The notes: generated by a model not told the origin, from the sequence alone. A DNA stretch of 64,000 nucleotides from Schistocephalus solidus (GCA_017591395.1 WEDG01006429.1:37844-101843), one strand, 5' to 3'; positions 44,084 to 56,974 are shown, counted from the stretch's first letter. Numbers and translations: made by a program.

Positions 44084-47000
44084 CTGCGTTTAAAGACATA
44101 AGCGCTTTCAGCTTCGGCGAGGCAGGGAGGGAAGGAGTGGAGAAGGAGGGGTTAAAGGACAAAAAAAGTGACTCACCGTCGGTGAAAACGGCATTAGAAG
44201 CGGCAGAAGCGCTCACACCACTAGCGGATTCTGCTGCAACCAGGAAAGTAACCTCGACATAGCTGGGTAAAACGAAAGCAGCCTTCAGCGTGTCAGAAGG
44301 TACCTTCTGAGTGCCGAGAACAGTGCCGCCTCGTACCGCCTCTACAACGTAGCCAGTGACCGCGTCTGAAGATTGGGCGGGCGCAGACCAAGTGACTTCT
44401 GCAGTATTGGGTAGGACGATAGTAGCACGCACTTTTTGTGGAGGTGATGGTGCTGTCAGATGAGAATCATAGAAATTAAGGAGTAATCAGAGCCAACGGA
44501 CAGAAACTAATGACTTCATAAATTTTGTTTGACCTGCGTACGGTCACCGCCTATTAATAAGATAAGATAGTGGCTCATTGAAGATCGACCTAGAGGAAAG
44601 AAAGATGATGAGTGAGTAAAACACGAGGTGTTGGTATGTGCACATGTTGAAGAGTAAAGTCGAACTTCCGGCGACGACTTGGTGGCTCCTACGCTTGGCA
44701 GAGGCCGCTGCAATACGGAGGAGAAAACCAGAACTCAGTAAGCAACCATATCGCATGATAAACTTTGAACTGCAATTTTAAGGATCGATAACGGACGTTA
44801 CACTTCCCTCTCCCATAGCCTCGCTCCCCGCCACATGACTGACTGCTGTCCCGCGCGTTGCAATTTTAATCGCGTTTCACAGTTTTCCACCTGGCTCGCT
44901 TAGATAACCCCCTTCCCCCTTGCCATGCGCACCCCCATATCAGACCAACGATTAATGCCTTATTCACGTATTTTAAAAGAGACCTGCACAGCCGGATTTA
45001 TAGGAACCAAAAATCTTTGCGACGGCTCAGCAGTTGCAACCCATCTTTGCATAACATGGATAACGAACAGAAGCAGACGGCAGTTTGAATTTGCACGTAA
45101 TGTCAGTGCACAGCAGCAAGGTCATGGTTCACTGTAAAGAACCATCAGCTGAGAGACGTTATCTATGAAAGATAAGATGGGGAAAGAGTTAACAGAAATC
45201 ACATTCCACGTATGAAGATTATCAGCGTAATTGGAGACTGACTACATGGTCTAGCTGATTGCAGCAGTACGGCTTCTCCCGCCGTACATAGGCTGCTTCC
45301 AAGTGGCTAACGTGGCAACCATCAAGGTCGGTCTTTTATTGGACCGTTTATGTTATCTTAGTAATAGGCAATAACCATATACAGTTGAATAAGCGGTCAC
45401 AAAATTTGACGTCATTGACTTCTGCATAGTCCATCACCTTTGCCTTGTCCAAATTTATTCCGGGAAAACAGTACGTTAGCCAGAGTAAAGTCACCGTCCA
45501 CCAGCGCTAGCGCAGCAATGTCTCAGGGCATTAAAAAGCGGCGAAATTATATTTCTCCAGGTATCGTCCCCATCCGTCCCCCAGGGTATGTGACAGTCAA
45601 GCAGTTTTGTTCATAATACGTTCTGAAAACACAAATTGGCTGCCATTAAACCTTCCCATGCCGCGGGGAATGAGCTAACCAAAAGGAGATGGTAATTTAA
45701 AAAGAACAGCCTAAAAATGCACCCAAGGCTAACTGAAAGACACTTACCTGCTACTAGTGTGGCCACTTCCTTCACTTCAGAGAGGACGCTGTCCTGCAAA
45801 AGACCGATGCTCTTCATGGCAACTTTGTAGGACTCTCCGCTTTTTAGGCCAGTCATGAGGTAGAAGTTCAGATGGGAGGATACGAAACGAGACATGGTTT
45901 GGCTCTCAGTGTCGGTGAAAATGATGCTGTATCCGTACACACCGACAGTGTCCTGAACCGGAGAATCCCACTTCACGGAGATTGCATTCGTACCCGCTGC
46001 CTCCACAATCAAGTTGGTGGGAGGGTCAAGCTTAGGCTCTATACACAGATAAAAATAGATAAATATATATATATCGAAATTCCTGTCGAGGAAGGTAGGG
46101 CGAAAGGAGAAGGAAAATGAGGTTTACAATACGTACTGGAGAGATCTGTCATGTAGATGAGGTCACTTTCGGCTGCAGGTCCCGAGCCACCACCGAGACC
46201 TTCGCTGTTTGGGTCTATACTCGCGGCAACAGTGACTTTGTAGACGCCCTCCGCGGAGAGGTCTGAAAAGGTGTGCTGGGTGGTCTCCACATATTTAGTC
46301 TGTGCTAGGACATCACCGGAGTAGAGAGAACAGGCGTATTCTTTAACGGTTCCCGGTGGATTCGTAGGTGCTGACCACTGTACCTTCAAGGCGTTGCTGC
46401 CTTGCTTGGTAACATTTAGGTCGGTTGGCATCCCAGGCACTACAAAGAATAGCGAAGAACAAACGTTAGATGGCATTTTAGATGTAAATTTTACTCGATA
46501 AAAGTAAATTTCTGGTCGAGAAGGCTTTGCCGACCGAGTCAGCGACAGTTGCTTGATGAGCAACTAACTCGGGATTCGAATGTCAGTTGTGCAGCCCAAG
46601 ATGGAATTATCAATGGCCGATGACCTTCCTCCAGTGTTGCCAGTTATTGTCGGTGGACAAATTGCAATTGGAATTTGTAATGCGACTGCCTACGCATTTC
46701 CATATCACAATAAGGAAAAACTACTAAGCGACATTTACAAGATAAAAAAGCTATAAACTCGTAAATGGGTCCAACATAACATGAGTTTTCTTACAGACAT
46801 CTAGGTTAAAATGCTGATTGCTGTATTGGAACCCAGGGAAAGACCGTATAGCAGCTGCTAAAAATACTTACAGAAAGCTATTCTGTCAGAATACAGAAGT
46901 GTTGTTACTGGAAACTTTAAGACGGACGCCCTCTCCATTCCCCGCGAACTGGCTCATCACACACGGGGAAATAAGAGGCTGGCACCAGGCAGGAGGAACA

Positions 47001-50000
47001 GACTATTCCAGCCCAGATAGGTGAGAAGACCAAGATTTACGCAATCAGACAAGCAGTATTCCCAACTGGCAGGGAAACAACACCTAAATTAATTCTCTCA
47101 ACGTGGAAATCGGATATATGGGCCCACTTAGAAAAGGAAAGACAAGAACTCCTGAAATATGGGGATGAAGTTACTAGGGGTCTTCTGCGTGAGTTAAACG
47201 AAAATGGGAATTTTTTAAAATTACATTTATGCAATAGGCTTGTTTAAATGCACAAATAAGGCGTTAAACGAGAGCGTGTAAGTTAAAATACCGGAAATTA
47301 GGATCTGTAAACGGGCGAAGGGATCCGCGATGAGCAAGTACCTTAAAGGAGAAAGTTTTAAAAATCCATCGGGATGGCCGCGACTGAAGTTGACAAAGTT
47401 GATATCCTAACGTCAAGACGTAAGCCATTAGCCAAAACCCAACCTCCCATCATAACCTTATAACTCTTATCTCTAATCTAATTAAAATCCTAACCTCTAA
47501 CCTAAGCTCAAAAACACAGAACCTATAACCTTAATCGAGCATTTGAGGGAGGCGTGACAGGGAATAAGAGTAAAAGAGAGGGTTAAATTAAGCCTATCCA
47601 AATGACTTAAGTAGGCAGTTTGCAAAATAAAAACTACGCGGGGCCACATACCCTATCTCCACCATTTATGATGCTAGATAAAACAAAACAGAACTAATAG
47701 AAAACGAAGTTCTTACCTCCGGGCGCAGTGGCAGCTGTCAGTGGGCTTCCAGTTCTGGTGTAAACGCCACTTAAGATGATATCGACGGTGTAATTTGTGT
47801 TGGGCTCCAGATTGCTGATGCTCAACCCACGAGCATTCATTGGCAGAATACCGATCTGGGCATCTCGTGTTCCTCCAGTCACAATATAGGTGAGGGCCAA
47901 GATTCGGGGGTCCGAGGTATTTGGGGCATCCCACTCTCTTCTGAGGGATGACGGACCCGTAACCTTCAACGTCCCTCCCACCGGTGTGAACTCGGCTGCA
48001 GCGAAACATAATTAGAATTTTTTCCTAAAAAGTCAGAATTCGAACAAATCTTTTCCCTATAGACTGCAAAAATGTTTACTTTGCGATGGAAAGACGCCCT
48101 CAGGGACTCTTAAAAGCAGAAAAACTTACCATCCGAAGTCGTGTAGAAAAGGCCTCCCAAGATGCCGACTCCGGGGCCCCCACCACAGCTGTTGGAATCC
48201 GGATTTGTACTAGCGGCCAAGTTGACGTAGTACGGCAAAGTCGCATTCAAGCCAACAAGTTTGCAAGTTGTAGTGGAGGCCTCAACACTGACGATTTTAT
48301 TTTTTTCGCCAGGTGTCCAGTACTCAATGATGGTCGAGTTAGATGTGCCAAAGTAAGAGGTTGGATTGTCCCAGGTAAACTCCACCGATTCCCGTGTGGC
48401 TTTCAGAAGACTGATTCGCGAAACCGGACCGGGAACTGCACGAATAAAAAATGCTATTGAGTGTTTTGCCTTCCCAACTACCCACTCCCCTGGTCGGAAC
48501 TGACAGTAACGTAGTCACGTGTCAAATAAACACCCCTAAATATATAGGTCAACTTGAGCTCAAATGGAACTAAGTGTTAGCAGGCTGCTGTCTTGAATTC
48601 ACGAAAAAACAACGGCCGTTGTCCAAATATAGACTGATAGAGTATAATATTTGTACTAACCATCTTCACAGGGACTACAAATGGAGGATAGCCAATAATA
48701 AATATGCTGTTTTAAGTATCCAACTTTTACAAAACCACGCTAGCTTCGGCTTCTTCCCGTAGCCCTCATCTGCCGCAGGTCTGTCATTAAGCCCCACGGG
48801 GACTACAACTTTCCAGATGGTGCAGTGCTGACTCGTAGATGGATTGGTTTCCAGAGGAAAAAACTTACATAGAATCGTTGCTGGCAGCTAAATCAGACAT
48901 ACACTCTCTCATTAGTTCGACATTCAGCATGGCAAAATGGCAGGTCCAGGTTAAAGAGATCGAGTGTGTGCATGGCCGCAGTGACCGGCGTTGTAAAATT
49001 CGAGTTTACGCGTGCCACGCACGTACTAATCCATGTACGCAGAGGGACCAGACTTCCCCAAAGTCCACGCTCTGAACGCTGATATATGTTTAAAAGGCCA
49101 AAGTTAGATGGAACTGACAAAGAACAGGAGGAGGGGGAGCAAAGTTACCTCACCATCGGTTAGATCCACAAGCTGAGTATTTATGCGTATCAAGGATAGG
49201 GTGTGCATTAGATTGCAGTTGCGCTAGCTCCACTTTCTCAAATTATGAATCAGACGCAAGTACGAATGAGAGCAATTGAAAGGCAATATCAGATGCCGGA
49301 GTTGACATGATTAAAGCCCGTCACAAACCTGTTCCACTCATATCTATCAATAACAAAAGCATTTCTGAATAAGTCTGTATCTAACCTGTGCCCCATGACA
49401 GTTTGCACTTATGCATGATGACGCATTAGGTTAAGCTAATGAACGCGCGCATTAAAAGTCAGAAAAGGGGCTTGCCTACTCCCACATATAATCTCATGTA
49501 ATTTTGAAATCGCCACGTATTTTTATGATAAATTGTTTCTTCTGAAGTAAAGGTAGGAAGTTATAAGTGAAAGTGTACGCACCACCAGGACATGTTGTAG
49601 CTGACCGATTTTGGATAGGTCCAACATCGAACAAACCAAGCGCCTGAAGGGAAACCTCATAGGCAGTGTTTGCATCAAGTTTCGATATTGTATAATTTGT
49701 AGCAGACGAATCGAGCATAAACCAAGAGAACTCCGTGTCAGCAGATTTCTTGTACTGAAGTCGGTAGGACAAAATTGATCCCAGGTCGTCCGCATTTGAT
49801 TTCCATGTTAGAAAAAGACTGCTTGAACTGGTTGCATTAACACTGAAATCTACGGGACTGGTAATACCGGCGACTGAAAGAAATTACAAATAATCGATAA
49901 TAGGGAAGCAAATTCGAACACTTTGGTATGCAAACGGCACCAAAAATTCGAGAAAACCATATGCTAAATATAAAAATGAACAAAACCCAAATGCGCTTGA

Positions 50001-53000
50001 TTGCTGTTAGGAAGGGTTTGTCTTCAAAAAGAAGATCATTTCAGAAAAAATGTATTCTAGTTATTTGCTTGAGATTATCAGTATGGTCTTTGAGACTAAG
50101 GACGATTATATTGGAGCTTAAGGGAGCTACATAGGATCAAGTATGAGGCGCAGAGTATTGTGTAGGTTCTACATCATTGGTGTAATATTGTTACAGAGTT
50201 GGACATACCGTGTGTCATAACCACTAATATGAATGCAGCAAAGCAGCCTGCACGTGGGGAATCGATACAAGGGTAATGTAAGCCAATGCTTAGGCGCTAC
50301 GGCATATATAGGTTGATTTTAAGTACACAATTACAAGGTCTAAGAATACGTTTAGTCGCCTTGAATGTGCGAACCGAGGACAATTTAATCAAGGTAGCGA
50401 AAGTCAAAATCCAATAGTAAAGAAATGCAACAAATATTAGAGAAATAGTTTGCGCTCCCATAGTGATAGTTGTGGTGGAAGTCGTCGCCAACGATCAGTT
50501 TTGTTTTGGGATTCCAATAAAGAGAAAATAGGCAATCGAGGAGTCATGCCATCCAAATTTGTCCGAAATGTTAAATATGACTGGTAAGAAAATGACGATG
50601 TTTTTATCCCTCACGATTAATACTTCAGGACTTTAAGTAGCATCAAAAATTTGCTAGCACCAACATAGTTCGTAAATGTCAAGCGAGACTACCTTGTTAG
50701 TCGTGTTATGAGGCAATGGAAAGCAGTTGAAAAGTTGTCATAACATTAATAACCGTCAATAATCCCTGATTTTCCAGGTAAGAAAATGCTTCCAGCCTAT
50801 TACCCAATACGTCAGAGTACATCAAATGAGGCAACACGGTTTTGTAAGTTCCATTTCCAGACGGTGCCACTGACCAGTATCAAAATGGAAATCACAAGAA
50901 CAGACTACCCTGTGAGGTTGCTACAAAATACGTGAACTGTCGAAGAAGCGTTTGGCCTTAACGTGGAATGGAAGTCAGCTCGGTGCCAGACGTGGGAAAG
51001 GAGCACTAACCTCGTGCGAAGAGCGGAAATGGAACGCGAAGAACAGCCTTTTTAGTGGCTTGTATAGCGTTCAGTCGTCCTTCATGTCCACAGCACAGCA
51101 TGGACATCTGTACCGCACTGACAGGACGGTAAGCATAGAACTTAATGGCTACTGAAATAATGCAATGAGGTCACATGCGCCTTCTTAGGCTTCTAAAACC
51201 CCGGATCATCATATATCCTGATAGCAAAGTATGTTTCCTATGCTTGTTTTGCAGCAACTCCGCAATGAGATATGCAGAATTGTTAACGTTTTATAATGCA
51301 GAAACAGGTAGCTTGATGCGTGGTCTCTTAATGCCAGAAGAGAAGATGGGAAAAATTTTGGTCTTGCACTGTTTATAAACATGCCGACTGCATTCATCCC
51401 AAACTACAGTCTTTAAGTGCTTGTACCCTTATTCTAGGTGGACAATATCCCAGCTTATTTAGAATTTTCATTTTCCGGGTACCAAACCGAGTTCCAAACG
51501 GTCACAAAGGACTTTTATGGACTGTAATTAAACCAGTTGTGGAAAGGTAGCATGTCATGATCAAACCACACTGTATGCACTAGGAATAAAACTAACAGCT
51601 AAAAGAGTGCTTATAACACTGTAAAGCCAAGTAATATTGATCACCTAGTAACTAACCAGTCGTAGAAAGGTACTAAATACCTTGTCTTTTTGTAACCGAC
51701 ATTCATTGTAGGAGGCCACAAAACAAATTAAAAGTTTGTCATTTTACGTTGCACTAGTTTTAAAAAACACATAATTCGCTTCTCGGTTCCCTACATTTCA
51801 TGGGGTCTTGATTGTAGCGTTTTTATGGCCTTTTAAACTGAGAAGAATTGTTCTTTGCCAACATTTTTGCATTCAAGCATAGTTTTCTAGATTAGTCTAG
51901 CTTCAGTCTTATATCGATGATGGTTATACGAGAAGAGCTATAAAATATTTAGGACCCCTCGATTCCTAGAAAGATTTAACGCTTTTACTTTTAACTGACC
52001 AGACAAGTTGAGCGCTCCACAGAGTACTACAGTAATTTTAACTTTATCAATGAAAATTCTTAGCTTTGCAAAATATCCTGAGGGCAGATTTCCGCGAAAC
52101 GTTTATGGAAAAGTAAGTGAGACTACACCGATTTGTCACTTTAAAATCAGGAGAATTCTGGAAAGATTCCATGCGTACACAGAACGTTAAGGAATGATGT
52201 TGTGCTTCTTATTTAAATCTATCGTTGTGAAATTAAACAGGCGGAAGGTTACTGCTGCCGGGAGACACGTGTCAAAAACTTTTTCGACGAGACTTTCAGA
52301 GCATTTACAGAGCATATAAAGAATTTCAACGTTTAAAAATCTTGCTAGGGATGTGCCGAATAAGTTGATTTCATTGTTAAGATGATTAATTATGCAGATG
52401 TCGACGTAGGAAGGTGAATTCTTTTGGCGGACGGCGGTAATATACGCCTGAAGACTACTTATTCTTCCTTTACCTTATACATATTGCAAAAATAAATCCG
52501 AATTAAATTCGTACAAATATGATCTATCGATTCGAATAACCAAGCGTGGTTGACCTCATGAGGTCGACAGTTTTATCTCCCTGAACACCACGCTTGAAAT
52601 CTTATCATAAGTTTGATTCGAATAATTGTTAATTGGGTTGCAATATAAAGTAGTAAACGAGTACCGAGACCGTTTCGAACCCCGAAACAATACACGTTGG
52701 TTTCGTAATAAAGCGACCAGCATTCGTCAATTTTATTCCGCAACATTGATCATGCATAATGAAACATAATAAATCTGTTTATACACTTATAAATATATTC
52801 GATCTTATAATTATAAAAAATTAGTGATTTGAAAGGCAAAATAATTGAAAAATTAATTAATACTTCGGATATATCCGAATATATATATTGTATCATAAAT
52901 AAATTAAATTTACGAAGAGTTAAACGTTGAGCGCGACCAAAAATTTTAAGCTTTCCAAAATGCTTAAAATTTACATTATTTTACCTGATACGCTCAATCT

Positions 53001-53036
53001 CAGCAACAGAAACGCAAAAAAGAGATCCATCCACAT
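42828..53036 (-). CDS. Secreted FN3(x6)-CNPase fusion protein (8 exons)
   Basis: Joined exons: 52985-53036, 49583-49873, 48130-48435, 47717-47995, 46137-46439, 45748-46038, 44177-44452, 42828-44083. They total 3054 bases and 1017 residues. All junctions are GT-AG and phase 1. Residues 1-17 form a signal peptide (MWMDLFFAFLLLRLSVSG). Residues 18-599 are six FN3 domains, one per exon, with the usual tryptophan and NxxYxV-type strands. Residues 600-1017 match CNPase: a P-loop subdomain (RGPAGPGKE at 623-631), PLYYGWFW, then the 2H phosphoesterase fold with HVT at 853-855 and HAT at 939-941. Known CNPases hydrolyse 2',3'-cyclic nucleotides to 2'-nucleotides and are intracellular and membrane-linked. 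Here the leader predicts secretion, with FN3 repeats for adhesion or spacing. The GKE Walker A suggests no NTP-dependent kinase activity. No C-terminal membrane anchor is seen. The exon 1 choice is inference; exons 2-8 are firm. Confidence 0.85.
44177..44452 (-). CDS. Exon 7: FN3 domain 6
   Basis: Acceptor ATCTGACAG, 276 bases, phase 1 at both ends, donor GTGAGT. Core RATIVLPNTAEVTWSAPAQS, TGYVVEAVRGGTVLG, AAFVLPSYVEVTFLVAAESA. Confidence 0.85.
45748..46038 (-). CDS. Exon 6: FN3 domain 5
   Basis: Acceptor CTGTGTATAG, 291 bases, phase 1 at both ends, donor GTAAGT. Core PTNLIVEAAGTNAISVKWDS, YGYSIIFTDTES, MTGLKSGESYKVAMKSIGLL. The intron before it is only 98 bases (46039-46136). Confidence 0.85.
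46137..46439 (-). CDS. Exon 5: FN3 domain 4
   Basis: Acceptor TTCTTTGTAG, 303 bases, phase 1 at both ends, donor GTACGT. Core PTDLNVTKQGSNALKVQWSA, EYACSLYSGDV, FSDLSAEGVYKVTVAASID. Confidence 0.85.
47717..47995 (-). CDS. Exon 4: FN3 domain 3
   Basis: Acceptor GCTGCAG, 279 bases, phase 1 at both ends, donor GTAAGA. Core REWDAPNTSDPRILALTYIV and LSISNLEPNTNYTVDIILSG. The domain is shorter than its neighbours by a few residues. Confidence 0.85.
48130..48435 (-). CDS. Exon 3: FN3 domain 2
   Basis: Acceptor after TTCGTGCAG, 306 bases, phase 1 at both ends, donor GTAAGT. Core VEFTWDNPTSYFG, IIEYWTPGEKNKIVSVEA, KLVGLNATLPYYVNLAAST, ending LGGLFYTTSDG. Confidence 0.85.
49583..49873 (-). CDS. Exon 2: FN3 domain 1
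   Basis: Acceptor TTTCTTTCAG, 291 bases, phase 1 at both ends. Begins (V)AGITSPVDFSVNATS, with core LFLTWKSN, SYRLQYKKS, TNYTISKLDANTAYEVSLQA. Donor either GTGCGT (end 49583) or GTGGTG three bases earlier; the frame is the same. Contains a potential N-glycosylation site (NAT), fitting a secreted protein. Confidence 0.85.
52985..53036 (-). CDS. Exon 1: signal peptide
   Basis: ATG at 53036, 17 codons plus one base, then donor GTAAAA. The hydrophobic core FFAFLLL follows Met-Trp-Met-Asp. Its phase matches the exon 2 acceptor exactly (the split codon becomes valine). The next exon is 3.1 kb away, so another small exon between cannot be excluded. Confidence 0.65.
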
Positions 53037-53088
53037 GGTTCGGACGCTACAGTATGCGCAGACAATCGTATCTGCCGTCACTACCAGG

Positions 53089-53097
53089 TATTTATAA
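53089..53097 (-). promoter_or_regulatory. TATA box upstream of the FN3-CNPase gene
   Basis: TTATAAATA on the minus strand, 53 bases upstream of the ATG at 53036, so a start site near 53062-53067 would give a 5' untranslated region of about 25-30 bases. Confidence 0.55.
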
Positions 53098-56000
53098 GAA
53101 TTACACATTTAAACGCAGTTTGTCTGCCGTTGGGATAAGCAAAGGCATATAGTTTCAGGCTCTAAATAGGGCAACTGAATATTAATCAAAGATATAGAAT
53201 AAAAAATATTCAGCGTCAGAAGTCTCCGAGATACTGGTAATTTTTTTACGGAAGAATGGATCAATCAGCGAAAGATCCAAAGAAAAGTTGGTCAGAACAC
53301 GACGCTGTTGCGCACCGCAATGCGCCAAAATAAAAGAGGAGTGCTGCATAAGTACGCTTATCCCCAAAGTAGATGTTTTTAAATCTTTTGCTTAAGTGAT
53401 GATTCTACAGACCTCATACATTCTAACAATGTTGCGTAAGAATATGTGGGCTTAGCCTAAACCTATAATAAAGTGAACTTGCTCCCTAACTCGAACGAGA
53501 ATGTAAGTTATTTTTAAATATTGCAGTACATTAAGGAGTTATTAATAAATGGTTGCAACTGACGAGAAAATTTTTTGAAACTTCTGCAGAAAATAAATTT
53601 GTGCAAAAGCGTATTGAAGAAGATTTGAGATTAAACACAAAGCCTTTTCGAAACAGTGGAAGCCAATAATGTCATAGGACGAAACCGTGGAAAAAATGTT
53701 ATTCAAAAAAAATATTTATAAAATACTTCGAAGGAAGCAAGATTCTAAAACATTCTACTAATACGGATGGCATGAAAGCGCAATCAAGTATTTATAAATT
53801 AGCAAAACATTCAATTGTCTCTCGATGGTAAAAAGCATATATAAAAAAGATTTTGTGTGGCGCATTTTCTTTTATCTACTGGTATTTTCTATTCAACTTA
53901 ATCCTTTTCATTTTGCACGCAAAATGGAAATCAAACTGCCAAATATTGTTCTGTGTTCCTGATATGAATGTTGTGTTGAGCGATTTAGAAATGGAATTGG
54001 TATAGAAATGTATTTGCTGATAGGTGGACTTTCTATGGACACCTTGAAACTCGTGGCAAAATTTCTTTTTAGATATTGAAAGCAGCTCTGAGGTGAATGA
54101 CTCCTAGCTACCGATCAGTAAACTGTTTTCCTGCAAAAAGAAAGTGCACTGGAGTTGATTATGATTATCGGTTTCTAAGACGCAGTTTTAAATTAGCCAA
54201 AAACTTTTTTCCTTTAATCTGATAGAAGTACAATACCATCAAATACCTTGTATTAACTTGAGCAAAGTTTAAACTTGCCCATGGGATACAAAATGAAATA
54301 TACAGAATTGAGATATAACGACAAGAAATGATAGCAAAATACCACTGCTGCTCACTCCACAGTCGATTTGAAGAGAGTTTCGAAAGTTTAAAACGTTATA
54401 TGTAAAACGAGAATCCTATATTGACTCACTGTTTCTGTTTTCTTCGGCATCCAATATAGGCCTAACCGCATGACTGATCGTGTCTCGAAATTTAACAATA
54501 TATTCTCAAGACAACATATTTTGCCCGTCACACCTAGCAAATGGCTATAACTTGGCGCTGAGGTGTAATGTCGAGTCATGAAACTGAATTTATCAGTCCT
54601 CCTGTAGCAATAATTGATAGCTTGAGCATATCGGAAGAGTCTTTTGCAATAATAGTAGTTTGAGTTGTTTGATTTCAGTGTGCAAAGGATTAGATAATTT
54701 ACATTGCAGCCTCTTGAGATCGTGCCACACCAGTTTTCAAGATTATTACTTTGACTAGTTAATTTTCTTGGCTCCGAAGCAACCTCTGTTTTTCTTCCAT
54801 ATCCATTCGTGGAGCAGATTTTCTCCTTCTCCTTCTTCTGCAAATGTTGGCTGTCTGAATTATCCCCCTACTTTCATTGCAGAGCCTTATTCCACTGCTT
54901 CGTTCTTAGCTCACGTTTTCCGAAAATGGTTAAATATCCTTTGAGAAGCACTAACCTCCACCAGATGTGAAAAAACATCGCTTATTGCGCACAATACTAT
55001 TTCCAAATTCTGCTGTATATTTGGCAGCCCACATAGAACATCAATGTGCACATTGTCATTTTTACCTTATTGCTAAATTTGCTTATATAGTGCCCACTGG
55101 GCGCTGCAACTAAAAACGGTTATTATACATGAAGATATTTAATTGACACCCAGATATACTAAAAAATACATTGAATATGAGAAAAAGAGGTTTTTTATCA
55201 AAATTTTGAAAAATTAGGATTTTACGGCAAATATAGTGGCTTATTCGACCAGGCAAATGACAGCATTTCCGAGAAAGGAACAGGTAAATATACGATACAT
55301 TCTCGAGTATATTTCCAGAGCGAACGTCTCTGTACTTAGGGCATTTAATGCACAGTGGACCGCAGTAAGGAATAGTTACCGACAGTTCCAACATTGAAAA
55401 CAAAACCATGATTATAACTAAATGAACCAGACGGAGTTCACATAATTGATGGATTCAATTCGGTAAAACCGAATGCTTAGGTCTGCTCAAAGTGAGGGAA
55501 AAGAGATTTGAAAGAAAAGAAGTCAATTGTGATAGAGGATAATGGTAATTGAGAATATGGTCAGCAGATTCAAATGTGGGAAAAGCGAATTTGTGTAGAG
55601 AAGAGAGTTTTGTTAAATTATTATAAGACGTTTACACACCTTTACCTACTTCAGCAGTATATGTTTAGAGTTGGAATAGCAACAATAGGTTATCTAGGAA
55701 TTTCGCGGCTAAAATAAAGTTAGCGGAATAGTAGGTATGGTTGAATTTCATTATAACTGGCACGTAATTATGAATAAAAATTTATAAAATACTGCAAAAG
55801 TTTAATTTCTAAGTTGTCTTAATTAAATATATTTTTCGGTCCACTTGAGAGGAAAATAGAAAATAATCCACGAGTTATTTCCTGCTGTCATACAGAAAAA
55901 GACATTGCGATCAAAGTGGGTCGGTTCTATTGATGTAACATCTCAGTTTAACAAGCAATTTCAATAAGAAACAATTAACTGCTGTTGACCCACGAAGTGA

Positions 56001-56974
56001 ATTTAGGGTGCATGCAAAGCCTGCAAATGAAAGCAAAGGCTGAGCAATCATTTCTATGAGTTTATGTGTTGGAGAAGGTTAAACAAGGAAAAAAATTGAC
56101 AAGGTTGTTTTTGTGGATTGACAAAGTTTTTGATCGGATAAAGCGATATAGAGATACAAACGTGTCTTTAAATTTCACCGATGCGCCTTCCTTAGCCATG
56201 ACTGTTATCCACTCCTATGACACACAGAGCAATACTCTATATGGCAGTACAACCACCCACTCCAGATGTATTATCTGTGTATGTTGCGCCCTTCTTCTTT
56301 GCATTTTTATATCCCACCTACATTTGCATTTCATTATGTATCATAAAAGAACTTGTAGATGCCACAAAACAGGTTCATTTTTGCGTTATTGTAAGTATCA
56401 CACTATTTGTTGCAACTTCAACTCTCATATTAGCCCCATATTTGTCCCTTCCAACATACTATTGGTTGCCTCATGCTCATCCAAACTCAAGGCAAGAAGG
56501 TACATATTTTAGCTGACCGCTTATGGTTACGAGTGGGAAAATAATATCATTTGTCCGCCAGAGTAAGGTTCCTGCAAAGCAACCATGCTACCAGGTAACT
56601 CGATCATAAAAGCGTAGTGGTAAACTCTTTTTTCCAGCAGGATTGACTTAAATACTATGAACATTTGCAGCATAGAGCAAGTTTCTTGTGCAGCTCTTCG
56701 CGAACGATAAAGCATAAAATCAAATGATTTAATTCTCTTATTTTCGGGAGAATGGTGACGGAATGTGTCATATTTTAGTAGCACAATCACTGACCCCAAA
56801 TTTTAAGCTCAGCCAGCTCCTGGTACCCCTTTAACGGGTCATGCAATAAAGCCACTGGACACACAAGGGAGATAGATAGGGGCAAAACAGCCGTTATATG
56901 AGATTTTCACTCCTACGAATACCGCATTTAAGGGATGTCTGGGATGCCTAGGGGCTAGTTCTTGCCATGCCAGC
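53098..56974. other. No gene recognised; one weak exon candidate
   Basis: AT-rich. The stretch 56243-56500 (plus) reads TPDVLSVYVAPFFFAFLYPT followed by a second hydrophobic run, between possible AG and GT sites, and might be an exon of a membrane protein; support is weak. The 151-codon minus frame at 54388-54843 shows no domain. Confidence 0.35.

Noticed and set aside
43012..44262. Plus-strand open frames opposite the CNPase exon
   Set aside because: Antisense shadows of a well-supported coding exon.
47400..47530. CTAACC-rich stretch resembling telomeric repeat
   Set aside because: Irregular, short and inside an intron of the FN3-CNPase gene; not a tandem telomere array.
54388..54843. 151-codon minus-strand open frame upstream of the FN3-CNPase gene
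   Set aside because: AT-driven composition, no recognised motif, no plausible splice context.
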